Source: Gammaproteobacteria bacterium TMED78
GTDB taxonomy: Bacteria; Pseudomonadota; Gammaproteobacteria; Steroidobacterales; Rariloculaceae
NCBI GenBank assembly: GCA_002171615.1
Contig: NHEF01000010.1
Coordinates: forward strand, 1 to 64,000
Direction: 5' to 3'
Length of the DNA stretch: 64,000 nt
This document shows positions 17,242 through 25,570 of the stretch, piece by piece. A program made the position numbers and the translations under genes. Positions within the stretch are counted from its first letter, which is position 1. Each line of letters opens with the position of its first letter. The notes beneath the pieces were generated by a model, which did no database searches, was not told the origin of the DNA, and was given only the letters and a program-made list of their open reading frames with translations.

Positions 17242-17829
17242 ATGAAAAATTCGACTATAAACCACTTATTAACTCGTAGATCCGTGTTAGCAAAAAATCT
17301 GATTGAGCCAGGGCCTAATAAAGAAGAGCTAGAGATAATCTTAAATGCCGCTATAAGGGTCCCAGATCACGGAAGAATTGAGCCTTGGAGGATACAAATA
17401 CTCAATAAGAGATCTCAATCTAGTCTTGGTAAAGTTATTGGAGGGGTTTTCAAAAAAAATAACCCTGAGGCGAGTGAAAAAAGAATTCAAATTGAGATTG
17501 ATAAACCCTCCTTATCGCCGTTACTTTTGATAGTCACCTCTTATCCAGATAATAATAGATTTGATAAAATACCTGAGCTTGAGCAAAAACTATCCTCAGC
17601 AGCTGTATGCCAAAATATTCTAATTGCTTCTCACGCTCTAAATTATGGAGCGCAATGGTTGACTGGCTGGGCTGCGTATTCAAAAGAAGTAAAACAAATT
17701 CTCGGTCATGAAGATTTTATTGATATAATCGGATTCATACATATAGGTAAATCTGAAAAAACTCCCAATGAAAGAAAAAGACCAGTATTTGATGCAATCA
17801 TAAGTAAGTGGGACGATAATCAGAAATAA
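17242..17829 (+). CDS. Nitroreductase family protein, YdjA-like
   Basis: A 195-residue FMN-dependent oxidoreductase of the nitroreductase superfamily. The N-terminal LLTRRSVLAKNLIEPGP and AAIRVPDHGRIEPWRI blocks carry the FMN-phosphate-binding Arg/Ser residues and match the compact YdjA branch. YdjA lacks the extra helices of the NfsB type. The later blocks LSSAAVCQNILIASHALNYGAQWLTGWAA and FIHIGKSEKTPNERKRP are also typical of YdjA. The enzyme works as a homodimer in the cytoplasm, and its natural substrate is unknown. It is divergent from the molybdenum-hydroxylase operon and 30 bp upstream of a secreted MBL gene. No strong Shine-Dalgarno is visible. Confidence 0.88.
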   Translation: MKNSTINHLLTRRSVLAKNLIEPGPNKEELEIILNAAIRVPDHGRIEPWRIQILNKRSQSSLGKVIGGVFKKNNPEASEKRIQIEIDKPSLSPLLLIVTSYPDNNRFDKIPELEQKLSSAAVCQNILIASHALNYGAQWLTGWAAYSKEVKQILGHEDFIDIIGFIHIGKSEKTPNERKRPVFDAIISKWDDNQK

Positions 17830-17859
17830 GTTTTAAAAATGATTAAGGGGTAATTAATT

Positions 17860-18720
17860 ATGTTTATCAAAAATCTCAATTCTCTCTCTATAGCTATTAT
17901 TGCTCTACTATTTTTAAACTCTTCATTTGGACAACCGCCTCAAAGGATTAATCCTAGAAATGACCTAAGCCTTATGGCTAGAGAGCCTTTTCAAGTTTTT
18001 GATAATCTTTTTTTTGTTGGTCAAGGAGAAGTAGCTAGTTATGTTATAGAAACTAGCGATGGATTAATCTTAATAGACACAATGTGGGATAATGACGGCT
18101 ATACAGAATATTTACTCGATAACATAATAAAAGTTGGTCTTGAGCCAAAAAATATAAAGTACGTTCTAATACTTCAAGGCCATAGAGATCACTATGGAGG
18201 TGCTCCTGCTTTACAAAAAATTCTTAATGCTCAATTTGGTGCAGCAGAAGAAGATTGGTTAATGATTGAAAGAGATTTTGGGGAATACGCACCTAGAAGA
18301 GATTTTGTTATCAAAGAAGGTGATGAATTGATACTTGGAAATACTAAACTTGCCTTTGAGATCACTCCTGGGCATACACCAGGAACTATATCTATCATAT
18401 TCTCTGTATTTGATAATGGGACAGAATATAAAGCCTATTTTCATGGTGGACCCGCTTTAAGAACTGAAGATCTTGATGCCATGAAAGAATTTCTAGCTGA
18501 TCTTGAGAGAATAAAATTAATTCCAGATATAGAGGTTCAAGTTGTTAACCACTACGACATTCATGCAAGTACTTCTGATGATCTATTTGCAAGGGCTGAG
18601 CGATTAAAAAATAGGAAAGATAGTGAAGCTCATCCTTGGGTAGCACCTGATGAATTCCAGTTATGGTTAGATGAATTAATTCTTGATACGAAAAATAGAA
18701 TTGAAAATGCCTCTAACTAA
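17860..18720 (+). CDS. Secreted MBL-fold hydrolase with Gln at the first zinc position (B3/GOB-like site)
   Basis: A 286-residue precursor with a Sec signal (cleavage after SSFGQ, about residue 25). The zinc motif reads LQGHRDHYGG, so the first His of the usual HxHxDH is Gln (Q106) while H108, D110 and H111 remain. The third ligand His lies in TPGHTPGT and a C-terminal His in VVNHYDIH. The usual bridging Asp of the GD motif is replaced by a YFHGG sequence. A Gln at the first position is known from GOB-type subclass B3 beta-lactamases. The protein resembles the B3-like hydrolases of environmental bacteria, many of which are not resistance enzymes. AAGGGG precedes the ATG. Its 3' end overlaps the convergent esterase gene by 8 bp. 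Confidence 0.8.
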   Translation: MFIKNLNSLSIAIIALLFLNSSFGQPPQRINPRNDLSLMAREPFQVFDNLFFVGQGEVASYVIETSDGLILIDTMWDNDGYTEYLLDNIIKVGLEPKNIKYVLILQGHRDHYGGAPALQKILNAQFGAAEEDWLMIERDFGEYAPRRDFVIKEGDELILGNTKLAFEITPGHTPGTISIIFSVFDNGTEYKAYFHGGPALRTEDLDAMKEFLADLERIKLIPDIEVQVVNHYDIHASTSDDLFARAERLKNRKDSEAHPWVAPDEFQLWLDELILDTKNRIENASN

Positions 18721-19819
18721 GAGCTTTCAATAGATAAGGAATGCTAACATCTAGTCTATAATCAATTCCTGAATGTGTATCATTAAACTCCTCATAAATA
18801 TGTGGTACCTTCAGACTTCTCATTCTCTTAGAAAGTATCCTAGTGCCATAGTGAATGTGATACTGATCTTTCCAACCACAATCAATAAAAATACCCCTAA
18901 GGCTTTTTAGATTCTCTGCATATCTATTAACCAGATTTATAGGATCATGCTTTAGCCACCTTTTCCATCTACTAGGTATAATCTCACCAGTCTCTAAGTT
19001 GAATGGTACTTTAAAATTATTTGGAGCAGAAATATCAGGATCATAAGTAGCTGCCATAGCTAAATTCATTAAACAATGAAGATCATTGGAACTCAATTTT
19101 TGCTTATTCCAAACTGTCTTTAAAAATTTTTTGATTCTCCCATCATCTATACCATCTTCTAGGCAATCTATATCTGAAATAGTACTCACTGCATCATTAG
19201 TTCTTTTTCTACTTTTGTACTGACCTAAATGAGTAAGTGTTTTTGGCCACTCTGATCTATAAACAAAATCAAAATATGAATCTCCAGAATGATTCGCTAT
19301 TGCTCCCCAATGATTAGAATATTTCATACCATGAACCATTGCTCCATAACCTCCTGAAGATTTTCCAAAACATCCACGATGATTTCTAGAGGCTTTTGTT
19401 CTGAACTCTTTATCAATCAGTGGAATCAATTCCTTAGTTAAATAATCGGCATATGCTCCAACTGCAATTGAATTTATATATTGATTTCCCCCCAAAGAGG
19501 TAAAACAATCTGGAAAAACAACAATAAAAGGATCTAGCTTTTTTTCATACAATATACGCGCAGCTCTTTCTGGAATGTTTTCATCAAAACTTTTCCAGTT
19601 AGTATGAGATAACCCCGAACCAGCATAACCAGCTAAATCAAATAACACTGGAAATCTTTTTCCCATCTTTATACCCTTAGATTGATCATATTGAGGTGGG
19701 AGCCAAATATGGATCTGTCTCAAACTAGGGTCACCTAAAGGGTTATCCGATAGTAATTTCGAATCAAACTCTAAAGAAATAACTCTACCTGATGATTTAA
19801 TGAATTTTTTTCTAGCCAT
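18713..19819 (-). CDS. Esterase-family alpha/beta hydrolase (PF00756-like)
   Basis: A 368-residue cytoplasmic alpha/beta hydrolase of the esterase D / feruloyl-esterase fold. RQIHIWLPPQYD marks the N-terminal strand typical of the family, FPVLFDLAGYAGSG the oxyanion region, and GKSSGGYGAM the nucleophile elbow (S154). An Asp (IDCGWKDQY) and a late His (FNDTHSGIDYR) are placed to complete the triad. No signal peptide is visible. Its stop overlaps the convergent MBL gene, and a GlcG-like gene lies 9 bp upstream on the same strand, so those two are probably co-transcribed. The substrate is unknown; enterochelin-esterase-like and S-formylglutathione hydrolase-like members share this fold. Confidence 0.85.
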   Translation of the reverse strand: MARKKFIKSSGRVISLEFDSKLLSDNPLGDPSLRQIHIWLPPQYDQSKGIKMGKRFPVLFDLAGYAGSGLSHTNWKSFDENIPERAARILYEKKLDPFIVVFPDCFTSLGGNQYINSIAVGAYADYLTKELIPLIDKEFRTKASRNHRGCFGKSSGGYGAMVHGMKYSNHWGAIANHSGDSYFDFVYRSEWPKTLTHLGQYKSRKRTNDAVSTISDIDCLEDGIDDGRIKKFLKTVWNKQKLSSNDLHCLMNLAMAATYDPDISAPNNFKVPFNLETGEIIPSRWKRWLKHDPINLVNRYAENLKSLRGIFIDCGWKDQYHIHYGTRILSKRMRSLKVPHIYEEFNDTHSGIDYRLDVSIPYLLKALS

Positions 19820-19828
19820 AATAAAAAA

Positions 19829-20308
19829 TTACTTATCCCAATCATCATCAGGTTTTTCAGGATCGCATAAAAAACCTACTGACTTAATCGCAGATATTGC
19901 AACAAACTCATCCCTTTCTGATGTATCACCACTTACCCCAACTGCTCCAATTACCTGTTTTTTATCATCAAGAATAAGAACACCACCAGCTGCAGTTGCA
20001 AACTTTCCACCCGAAATACTAGATAAAGCAGTAGCAAAAACTGGTTTTTTGCTGAGACCAATACCTATGCCTCTTGAAGAGCTCCCCATTCCCAGAGCTC
20101 CATATGATTTAGCTATAGAAATCTCAATCCGTATAATTCCCGCACCATCTTCTCTTTGAGAGGAGATTTGATGCCCGCCAGAATCAAGCACAACAATAGC
20201 TAACGGATTAATATTATACTCACGTGCAATTTTAAAGCCTTCATTAATAATTTGATTAGCGGTCTTTAACGATAATATTACTTTTAACGAATTATGATTA
20301 TAAGCCAT
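19829..20308 (-). CDS. GlcG/HbpS family (DUF336) protein
   Basis: A 159-residue protein of the GlcG/HbpS family (PF03928). Typical blocks are ANQIINEGFKIAREY, PLAIVVLDSGGHQISSQREDG and a glycine-rich GGVLILDDKKQVIGAVGVSGDTSERDE near the C terminus, all conserved in the family. Members bind haem or cobalamin-like ligands (HbpS) or accompany glycolate and diol catabolic genes (GlcG), and most have no known activity. It lacks a signal peptide. It is upstream of the esterase on the same strand and divergent from the TctA-TctB gene across 56 bp. A GGAGG sits just before the start (CCTCC on the plus strand). Confidence 0.88.
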   Translation of the reverse strand: MAYNHNSLKVILSLKTANQIINEGFKIAREYNINPLAIVVLDSGGHQISSQREDGAGIIRIEISIAKSYGALGMGSSSRGIGIGLSKKPVFATALSSISGGKFATAAGGVLILDDKKQVIGAVGVSGDTSERDEFVAISAIKSVGFLCDPEKPDDDWDK

Positions 20309-20364
20309 ACAAATACCTCCTAAGTAATGTTATTATCCACGGCCTGAGCATATAAGGAAAGTTA

Positions 20365-22383
20365 ATGATTGAAGCATTATTATCAGGTTTGGGTTTAATA
20401 TTCCAGTTAGACGTAATTGGCTATTTTATTTTAGGGTGTTTAGTTGGAATTTGGCTTGGAGCAATACCTGGTCTTGGAGGTGCAATAGGGCTTGTACTCC
20501 TTCTTCCATTTACCTTTAGTATGGAACCAATAGCGGCTTTTGCATTACTAATCTCTTCTTGGGCATCTACATCAACTAGTGGAGCTATTACCTCAATACT
20601 CCTAGGTATACCGAGTACTGCCGCATCACAAGCAACTGTCATAGATGGATACCCATTGGCTAAACAGGGTCAATCTGCTAGAGCGCTTGGTGCCGCATTT
20701 ACATCATCAGCTATTGGTGGAGTTTTTGGAGCTGCTGCACTAGGGGTTTCTTTGCCTTTGATACTTCCAATTATATTAGCATTTGAATCTCCTGAAACTT
20801 TTATGCTTGGTGTACTTGGATTGACAATGGTGGGGTCACTAGCGGGTAGCTCGATCTTAAAAGGCGTTACTGCAGCAATGTTCGGTTTACTACTTGCACT
20901 TGTAGGCTTTCCTGAGTCTCTAGCCATACCTCGTTATACATTTGGAACTTTATACTTACTTGATCAGCTCCCTCTAATACCAGTGCTATTAGGTCTATTT
21001 GCTATTCCTGAAATTATGGAACTTGCAATAAAAAATGTTTCTATAACTAGAACAGGAGAATCTTCTGATACACGTGCTGGATTAATGCAGGGAGTCAATG
21101 ATGCACTAAAAAGATGGTGGCTAGTGATTCGTTGTAGTGTGATAGGTGCTTATATTGGCATGTTGCCAGGTTTGGGTGCTTCAATAGTTGGTTGGGTAAC
21201 TTACGGCCATGCTAAGCAAAGCTCCAAAGATCAAACTAAATTTGGTGATGGAGATATTAGAGGCGTACTTGCTCCTGAAGCTGCAAATAATGCATTAAGG
21301 GGAGGGGCGCTAATCCCTACTTTAACCATGGGGATCCCAGGTAGTGTTGGTACTGCAGTTTTAATGGGCGCCCTACTAATGCTTGGGCTAAGGCCAGGGC
21401 CATCAATGCTTGACGAAAATCTTAATATGACTTTTAGCTTCGTTTGGATGATTGCTATTGCTAGTGTTATAGCTACCTTAATCTTATTAGGTATTATTCA
21501 GCATGTCGTGAAATTAGCTCTTATGCCAGGACACTTGATAGTACCTGGAGTTGTGCTCTTCATATTTATGGGTGCTTGGCTAGGGGGAGCATCTCTTGGT
21601 GATTGGATAAGCTGTACTTTTTTTGGCGTAATAGGATTTTTAATGAAAAAGGGTAATTGGCCTAGACCTCCAGTTGTCTTAGCACTTGTTCTAGGTGGTA
21701 TCCTTGAAGGCTACTACCAGATTAGCGTTAGTGTTTATCAAGGGGTGGGATGGCTCAATCGGCCTATTGTTATTATATTGATGATTATCACTGTTATAAC
21801 TTTATTTTTTGCTGCTCGTGGATTTAATAAAAAAGAAACCAAGACCCAAGAAAGTTCTAAAGAAAAAATTAAGAACCCCTTAGTCTCTCTATTCATCTCA
21901 TTAGGTTTAGTTATTGTTTTTTCTTCAGCAGCAATAGCCTCCTTGGAGTGGCCTCCTCCTGTAAGACAAATTCCACTATTGGTTTGTATCCCAGGTACAG
22001 TGCTTTCAGCTGTTTTAGCCTTTTTCGATCTTAAAAAAGTGTTAGCACAAAAGAATATACTTGGTAGCTGGAAAAAAACTTTTAGTAATTCTTATAAAAA
22101 TGCTTGGTTTGGTAAAGCTATCGTCTTTTTTGCATATCTTGCTGGGATAATTATAACTACTATTTTAGTTGGTCAAAAAATTGCACTTCCTCTTTTTATT
22201 GGTATATATCTTATTAGGTGGGGAAAATATAGTAAAAAATTAGCGGTTAGTTATGCAATGACATGTTGGGGAATTGTTGTTTTATTCTATGGTGAAATAA
22301 TGGGGATTCTGTTTTATCCTTCTCTTCTAGGCATGTGGTTTCAAGATAATATTAGTGGTTTTCCTGATTGGTTAATATTTTAA
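20365..22383 (+). CDS. Tripartite tricarboxylate transporter permease, TctA fused to TctB
   Basis: A 672-residue polytopic membrane protein. Residues 1-500 are a TctA-type large permease with the family's repeated motifs GAIPGLGGAIG (about residue 32) and GMLPGLGASIVGWVTYG, plus TMGIPGSVGTAVLMGALLMLG. The last 165 residues (from about KNPLVSLFISLG) form four more hydrophobic helices of TctB type, so the two membrane subunits are joined in one chain. Such fusions occur in some TctAB systems. The transporter imports carboxylates using an ion gradient and needs a TctC-type periplasmic binding protein. The only one nearby is on the opposite strand at 23.8-24.9 kb, beyond the GH43 gene. GGAAAG precedes the ATG. 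Confidence 0.9.
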   Translation: MIEALLSGLGLIFQLDVIGYFILGCLVGIWLGAIPGLGGAIGLVLLLPFTFSMEPIAAFALLISSWASTSTSGAITSILLGIPSTAASQATVIDGYPLAKQGQSARALGAAFTSSAIGGVFGAAALGVSLPLILPIILAFESPETFMLGVLGLTMVGSLAGSSILKGVTAAMFGLLLALVGFPESLAIPRYTFGTLYLLDQLPLIPVLLGLFAIPEIMELAIKNVSITRTGESSDTRAGLMQGVNDALKRWWLVIRCSVIGAYIGMLPGLGASIVGWVTYGHAKQSSKDQTKFGDGDIRGVLAPEAANNALRGGALIPTLTMGIPGSVGTAVLMGALLMLGLRPGPSMLDENLNMTFSFVWMIAIASVIATLILLGIIQHVVKLALMPGHLIVPGVVLFIFMGAWLGGASLGDWISCTFFGVIGFLMKKGNWPRPPVVLALVLGGILEGYYQISVSVYQGVGWLNRPIVIILMIITVITLFFAARGFNKKETKTQESSKEKIKNPLVSLFISLGLVIVFSSAAIASLEWPPPVRQIPLLVCIPGTVLSAVLAFFDLKKVLAQKNILGSWKKTFSNSYKNAWFGKAIVFFAYLAGIIITTILVGQKIALPLFIGIYLIRWGKYSKKLAVSYAMTCWGIVVLFYGEIMGILFYPSLLGMWFQDNISGFPDWLIF

Positions 22384-23831
22384 AAAAAAGTTATTTTTTA
22401 TTAATTTTCATCCTATCATCATGCGGCGGAGGAGGAGGTTCTACTTCTTCTTCAGGTAACATCATTACACCAGCAACAGACACTACACCTAGTACATTTA
22501 ATTTCACCGATCAAAATGATGTTAGAAGAGATCAAGTTATTACCTCTAATAGTATTACCGTAGTAGGTATTAATACTGCAACTAATATTAGTATTACAGG
22601 AGGCACTTATAGCATTGCAGGTGGAGCATATATAGCATCAGCTGGGACTGTGACTAATGGACAGACAATAACTGTTAGGCATACTAGTTCTTCATCTTTA
22701 GAAACTATTACAAATACCATTTTAACCATTGGTGGGGTGGGTGATACTTTTAGTAGCACAACCCGCGACCGACCAATAGAATTAGTACATGATCCAAGTC
22801 AATTTTTTGTTACAGGTATCCCCAAAAAAGTTTATGGTTATGCTTCTGGTCAAAACTCAGATGCTATCAATACATATGAACTGATCTTTTCAGGATTAAC
22901 TCTTGGGACAGTGAGTAAAAAAATATCGATTGGTGCAGATGCTTTAGCACAAAGCTGGTGGACTTCTATACAAACATGGAATGCTACAGGTGAGTTTGAT
23001 GCTCCTTCTATTACTAAGAATGGTGAATTTATATTTTTTACGGCTTACGATGAACATGAGACATTAGGAGTTAAAGATGCAATAGGATTTGCAGAAAATG
23101 TTGGATCAATAGGGGCGCCTAACTGGCTTGATGAGGGTATTATTTTACAGTCAGTTGGAGAAGGGCCAGAAACACCAAGAACTATGGATCCTTCGATCTT
23201 TGAAGATGGAACAAATTTTTATTTGATATTTGGTTCTCATGCAGGTGGTATTTACATAGCTGATCTTAATGATGGAACAAAAAAACTAGCAAATTCACCA
23301 AATTTGACCTCCACTAATCAAGAGTCTTCACGCTTTACAAAAATTGCAAATAATTTAGGGGAGAATGACCCTAACCCACAAAACAAATTAACGGGTATTG
23401 AGGCTGCATACTTGCATAAAAATGGAAGTTTTTATTATTTGTTTGTAAATTTTGGGAGCTGTTGTAGCGATCTAGATTCTACCTATAAAGTAAAAGTTGG
23501 GAGATCGTCAACTATAACCGGACCTTATCTTGATAAGAATGGGGTCTCGATGATTGATGGTGGTGGCTCTGATTTTGATCTTTCGAGAGGAGAGTCAAGG
23601 ATTATTGGTCCTGGTCATGTAGGTATAACTGATATAAATGGCGTCACAATAAATAATTGGATACAAGATAAAATTACTGCTTTTGGAGGCTCTACTGAAA
23701 TAGTAACTTTTCATTATTATGATGGGTCACAAAATGGAAACTCTAAACTAGGGGCAAATTTACTTAAATGGGAAGATGGTTGGCCAGTCACTGGCGATCT
23801 AGTTGTTGACACACCAAATAGTTTTGACTAA
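22368..23831 (+). CDS. Surface lipoprotein arabinanase, GH43 family
   Basis: A 487-residue lipoprotein. The signal ends in LSSC (C19), followed by a Gly/Ser spacer. Residues about 40-127 form a beta-sandwich-like domain (FNFTDQNDV, SNSITVVGI, GTVTNGQTITVRHTSS, TLTIGG pattern), common as a spacer in marine gammaproteobacterial surface proteins. Residues 137-487 are a five-bladed GH43 domain like arabinan endo-1,5-alpha-L-arabinosidase. The general-base Asp is in LVHDPSQF (D142), the pKa-tuning Asp in MDPSIFEDG (D274) and the acid Glu in TGIEAAYLH (E345). NFGSCCSDLDSTYKVKVGRS is the diagnostic CC...DSTYK motif. The gene starts at TTG and overlaps the end of the permease gene by 16 bp, so translation is probably coupled. 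It should cut arabinan or a related pentosan outside the cell. Confidence 0.86.
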   Translation: MVNILKKSYFLLIFILSSCGGGGGSTSSSGNIITPATDTTPSTFNFTDQNDVRRDQVITSNSITVVGINTATNISITGGTYSIAGGAYIASAGTVTNGQTITVRHTSSSSLETITNTILTIGGVGDTFSSTTRDRPIELVHDPSQFFVTGIPKKVYGYASGQNSDAINTYELIFSGLTLGTVSKKISIGADALAQSWWTSIQTWNATGEFDAPSITKNGEFIFFTAYDEHETLGVKDAIGFAENVGSIGAPNWLDEGIILQSVGEGPETPRTMDPSIFEDGTNFYLIFGSHAGGIYIADLNDGTKKLANSPNLTSTNQESSRFTKIANNLGENDPNPQNKLTGIEAAYLHKNGSFYYLFVNFGSCCSDLDSTYKVKVGRSSTITGPYLDKNGVSMIDGGGSDFDLSRGESRIIGPGHVGITDINGVTINNWIQDKITAFGGSTEIVTFHYYDGSQNGNSKLGANLLKWEDGWPVTGDLVVDTPNSFD

Positions 23832-24922
23832 AAACCATTATTTCTTGCAATTTGCTCTTCGATATATTCCTTAACTTCAGGTCTCACTTCCGCAGTAGCA
23901 TCAAAAATATTTTCTTGCCTTTCATAGCTAACTGATACAGGCGCATAGCTTAGGATACGAACTGCTTCTTCGATAAACTGAGGTGAAGCCATCATAGGTG
24001 GAAGTACACTCCTAATCTCTTCAATCGCCTCTCTATTCATTCGTGGTGGGCCTAAAAAAACATGTTGCATAGTTTGATCAATTTCAAGCATAGTTCTAAT
24101 TGCATCCCAATTAATCCCCGAAGGCTCTACCCCGTTAATTTCAGTATACAGCTCATTAATAGTAGGAATATCTGGAACTAGCTGACTCTTGACTAAATTA
24201 CCCTCATCATTGATCAAGGGAAGAGAAAATAGAGGAGCATTTAAATCCTGCTGTTCAAGAAGTGGAACTGCTTCATTCAGATACGCGTGAGCCGCATCAG
24301 TTGCCATATTAACCTCACCACTCAAAACTGCCGCTCTGATCCTTCCACTTCCAGGGTAACCTCCAACAAAATGATAATTCACACCTAATAAATCCAAGCC
24401 TAATGTACTTGCAATCATCCTGCCGTGTTCGGCAGAAATACCGCCAAAAACTAGATCTTCGGCTTTTAATACATCACTTGGTTTCTGAATCCCTCCATCA
24501 AGCATATCCTTTCTTGTGTAAGTAACTAGAGGTGCTAACTGAACTCCTCCTAACGAAGTAAATTGATTATATTTGAATGAATGGCCAGGAAACTCAAGAA
24601 GCTCTCCCAGAGAAGATCGTGGTCCATAATAAAGTGTTGTTCCATCTCTTGGAGCTTTAAGTAAGACATAGATATGTGCGGAAATCATTGAAGCACCAGG
24701 CATATTTCTTACAATGACAGTTGGGTTGCCCGGTAAATTCACTTCTAAATGCTTTGCCATCAAACGACCAACTGTAGTGCCTCCAGCAGAAGCATCTAAA
24801 CCCATAATTAAAGTAATAGTCTCGCCCTCATAATACCCTTCAGCAGACAAATAATTTATAGGCAGGCAAAAAATTAATAATAAGGTAAATAAAGTATTTT
24901 TCTTCTTAGCTAACATATTCAA
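23828..24922 (-). CDS. TctC/Bug-family periplasmic substrate-binding protein
   Basis: A 364-residue precursor with a Sec signal peptide (cleavage near LSAEG, about residue 27). The mature part has the TctC/Bug features: YYEGETITLIMGLDASAGGTT (the phosphate-loop-like binding region), GRLMAKHLEVNLPGNPTVIVRNMPGAS and the GGYPGSGRIRAAVLSGEV ligand-loop block. It binds a carboxylate in the periplasm and delivers it to a TctAB permease, most likely the fused one at 20.4-22.4 kb. It is the last gene of a seven-gene minus-strand catabolic operon, 17 bp after the flavin reductase. It converges with the arabinanase gene, overlapping it by 4 bp. Confidence 0.9.
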   Translation of the reverse strand: MNMLAKKKNTLFTLLLIFCLPINYLSAEGYYEGETITLIMGLDASAGGTTVGRLMAKHLEVNLPGNPTVIVRNMPGASMISAHIYVLLKAPRDGTTLYYGPRSSLGELLEFPGHSFKYNQFTSLGGVQLAPLVTYTRKDMLDGGIQKPSDVLKAEDLVFGGISAEHGRMIASTLGLDLLGVNYHFVGGYPGSGRIRAAVLSGEVNMATDAAHAYLNEAVPLLEQQDLNAPLFSLPLINDEGNLVKSQLVPDIPTINELYTEINGVEPSGINWDAIRTMLEIDQTMQHVFLGPPRMNREAIEEIRSVLPPMMASPQFIEEAVRILSYAPVSVSYERQENIFDATAEVRPEVKEYIEEQIARNNGF

Positions 24923-24939
24923 TCAAATCTCCATAAATA

Positions 24940-25551
24940 CTAATCGGGTCTATCGATACTAAATGCTTTATCAACAATAGCATAATCCTTATATCCAAGT
25001 CTTGCTAATGGCTTAATCTTTACAGTATCTACAAAACCATCTTTAATTACATCATCCTTAATATGTACTCCAACAACCTTTCCTAAAACTAAAATAGTTT
25101 TCGATTTGTCTGGCGCTTCTGGTAGTTCGATACATTTCCAAGTTTTACACTCTAAGCTTATAGGAGATTCTCCAACTCTTGGGGGCTTTACTACCTCTGA
25201 AGATACTTTAGTTAAACCAGAAAAGGAAAATTCATCTTCATTTCTTTTAAAAGATTTAGAACTCAAGTTCATAGCCTCTCTCGTACTCCAAGTTGCCATA
25301 TTATAAACAAACTCTCCTGTCTCTTTAGCATTAAGTGCACTATCTTTTTCATCTCCATCTACATGATAGCCGCTACAACTATACATCACTATTGGCGGTG
25401 AAATACTAACAAAATTAAAATGACTGAATGGTGCAAGATTTAAGGCACCTGACTTTCCAATCGTTGAGATCCAGCCTATAGGCCTAGGAACAACACATGC
25501 TTGCAAAGGGTTTCTAGGAAGATTATGACCATTCTCTGGTTTATAAAACAT
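24940..25551 (-). CDS. Flavin reductase-like FMN-binding split-barrel protein
   Basis: A 203-residue cytoplasmic protein of the flavin reductase / FMN-binding split-barrel family. PLQACVVPRPIGWISTIGKSG and NLAPFSHFNFVSISPPIVMYS are the family's N-terminal FMN-binding blocks, and GLTKVSSEVVKPPRVGESPISLECK matches the middle. Members either supply reduced flavin to a monooxygenase or use bound FMN directly. No monooxygenase is found in the operon, so its partner, if any, is elsewhere. It lies between the Nramp-like gene (19-bp gap) and tctC (17-bp gap) on the same strand. The family call is firm, the role is open. Confidence 0.9.
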   Translation of the reverse strand: MFYKPENGHNLPRNPLQACVVPRPIGWISTIGKSGALNLAPFSHFNFVSISPPIVMYSCSGYHVDGDEKDSALNAKETGEFVYNMATWSTREAMNLSSKSFKRNEDEFSFSGLTKVSSEVVKPPRVGESPISLECKTWKCIELPEAPDKSKTILVLGKVVGVHIKDDVIKDGFVDTVKIKPLARLGYKDYAIVDKAFSIDRPD

Positions 25552-25570
25552 GATAAAAAAATAAATTCAA

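Noticed and set aside
17860-18720. Antibiotic-resistance beta-lactamase
   Set aside because: Only the zinc-site resemblance to GOB supports it; environmental MBL proteins of this type commonly have other substrates.
19800-20159. 119-residue plus-strand ORF
   Set aside because: Antisense to the GlcG-like gene, Pro/Ser-rich shadow translation without family features.
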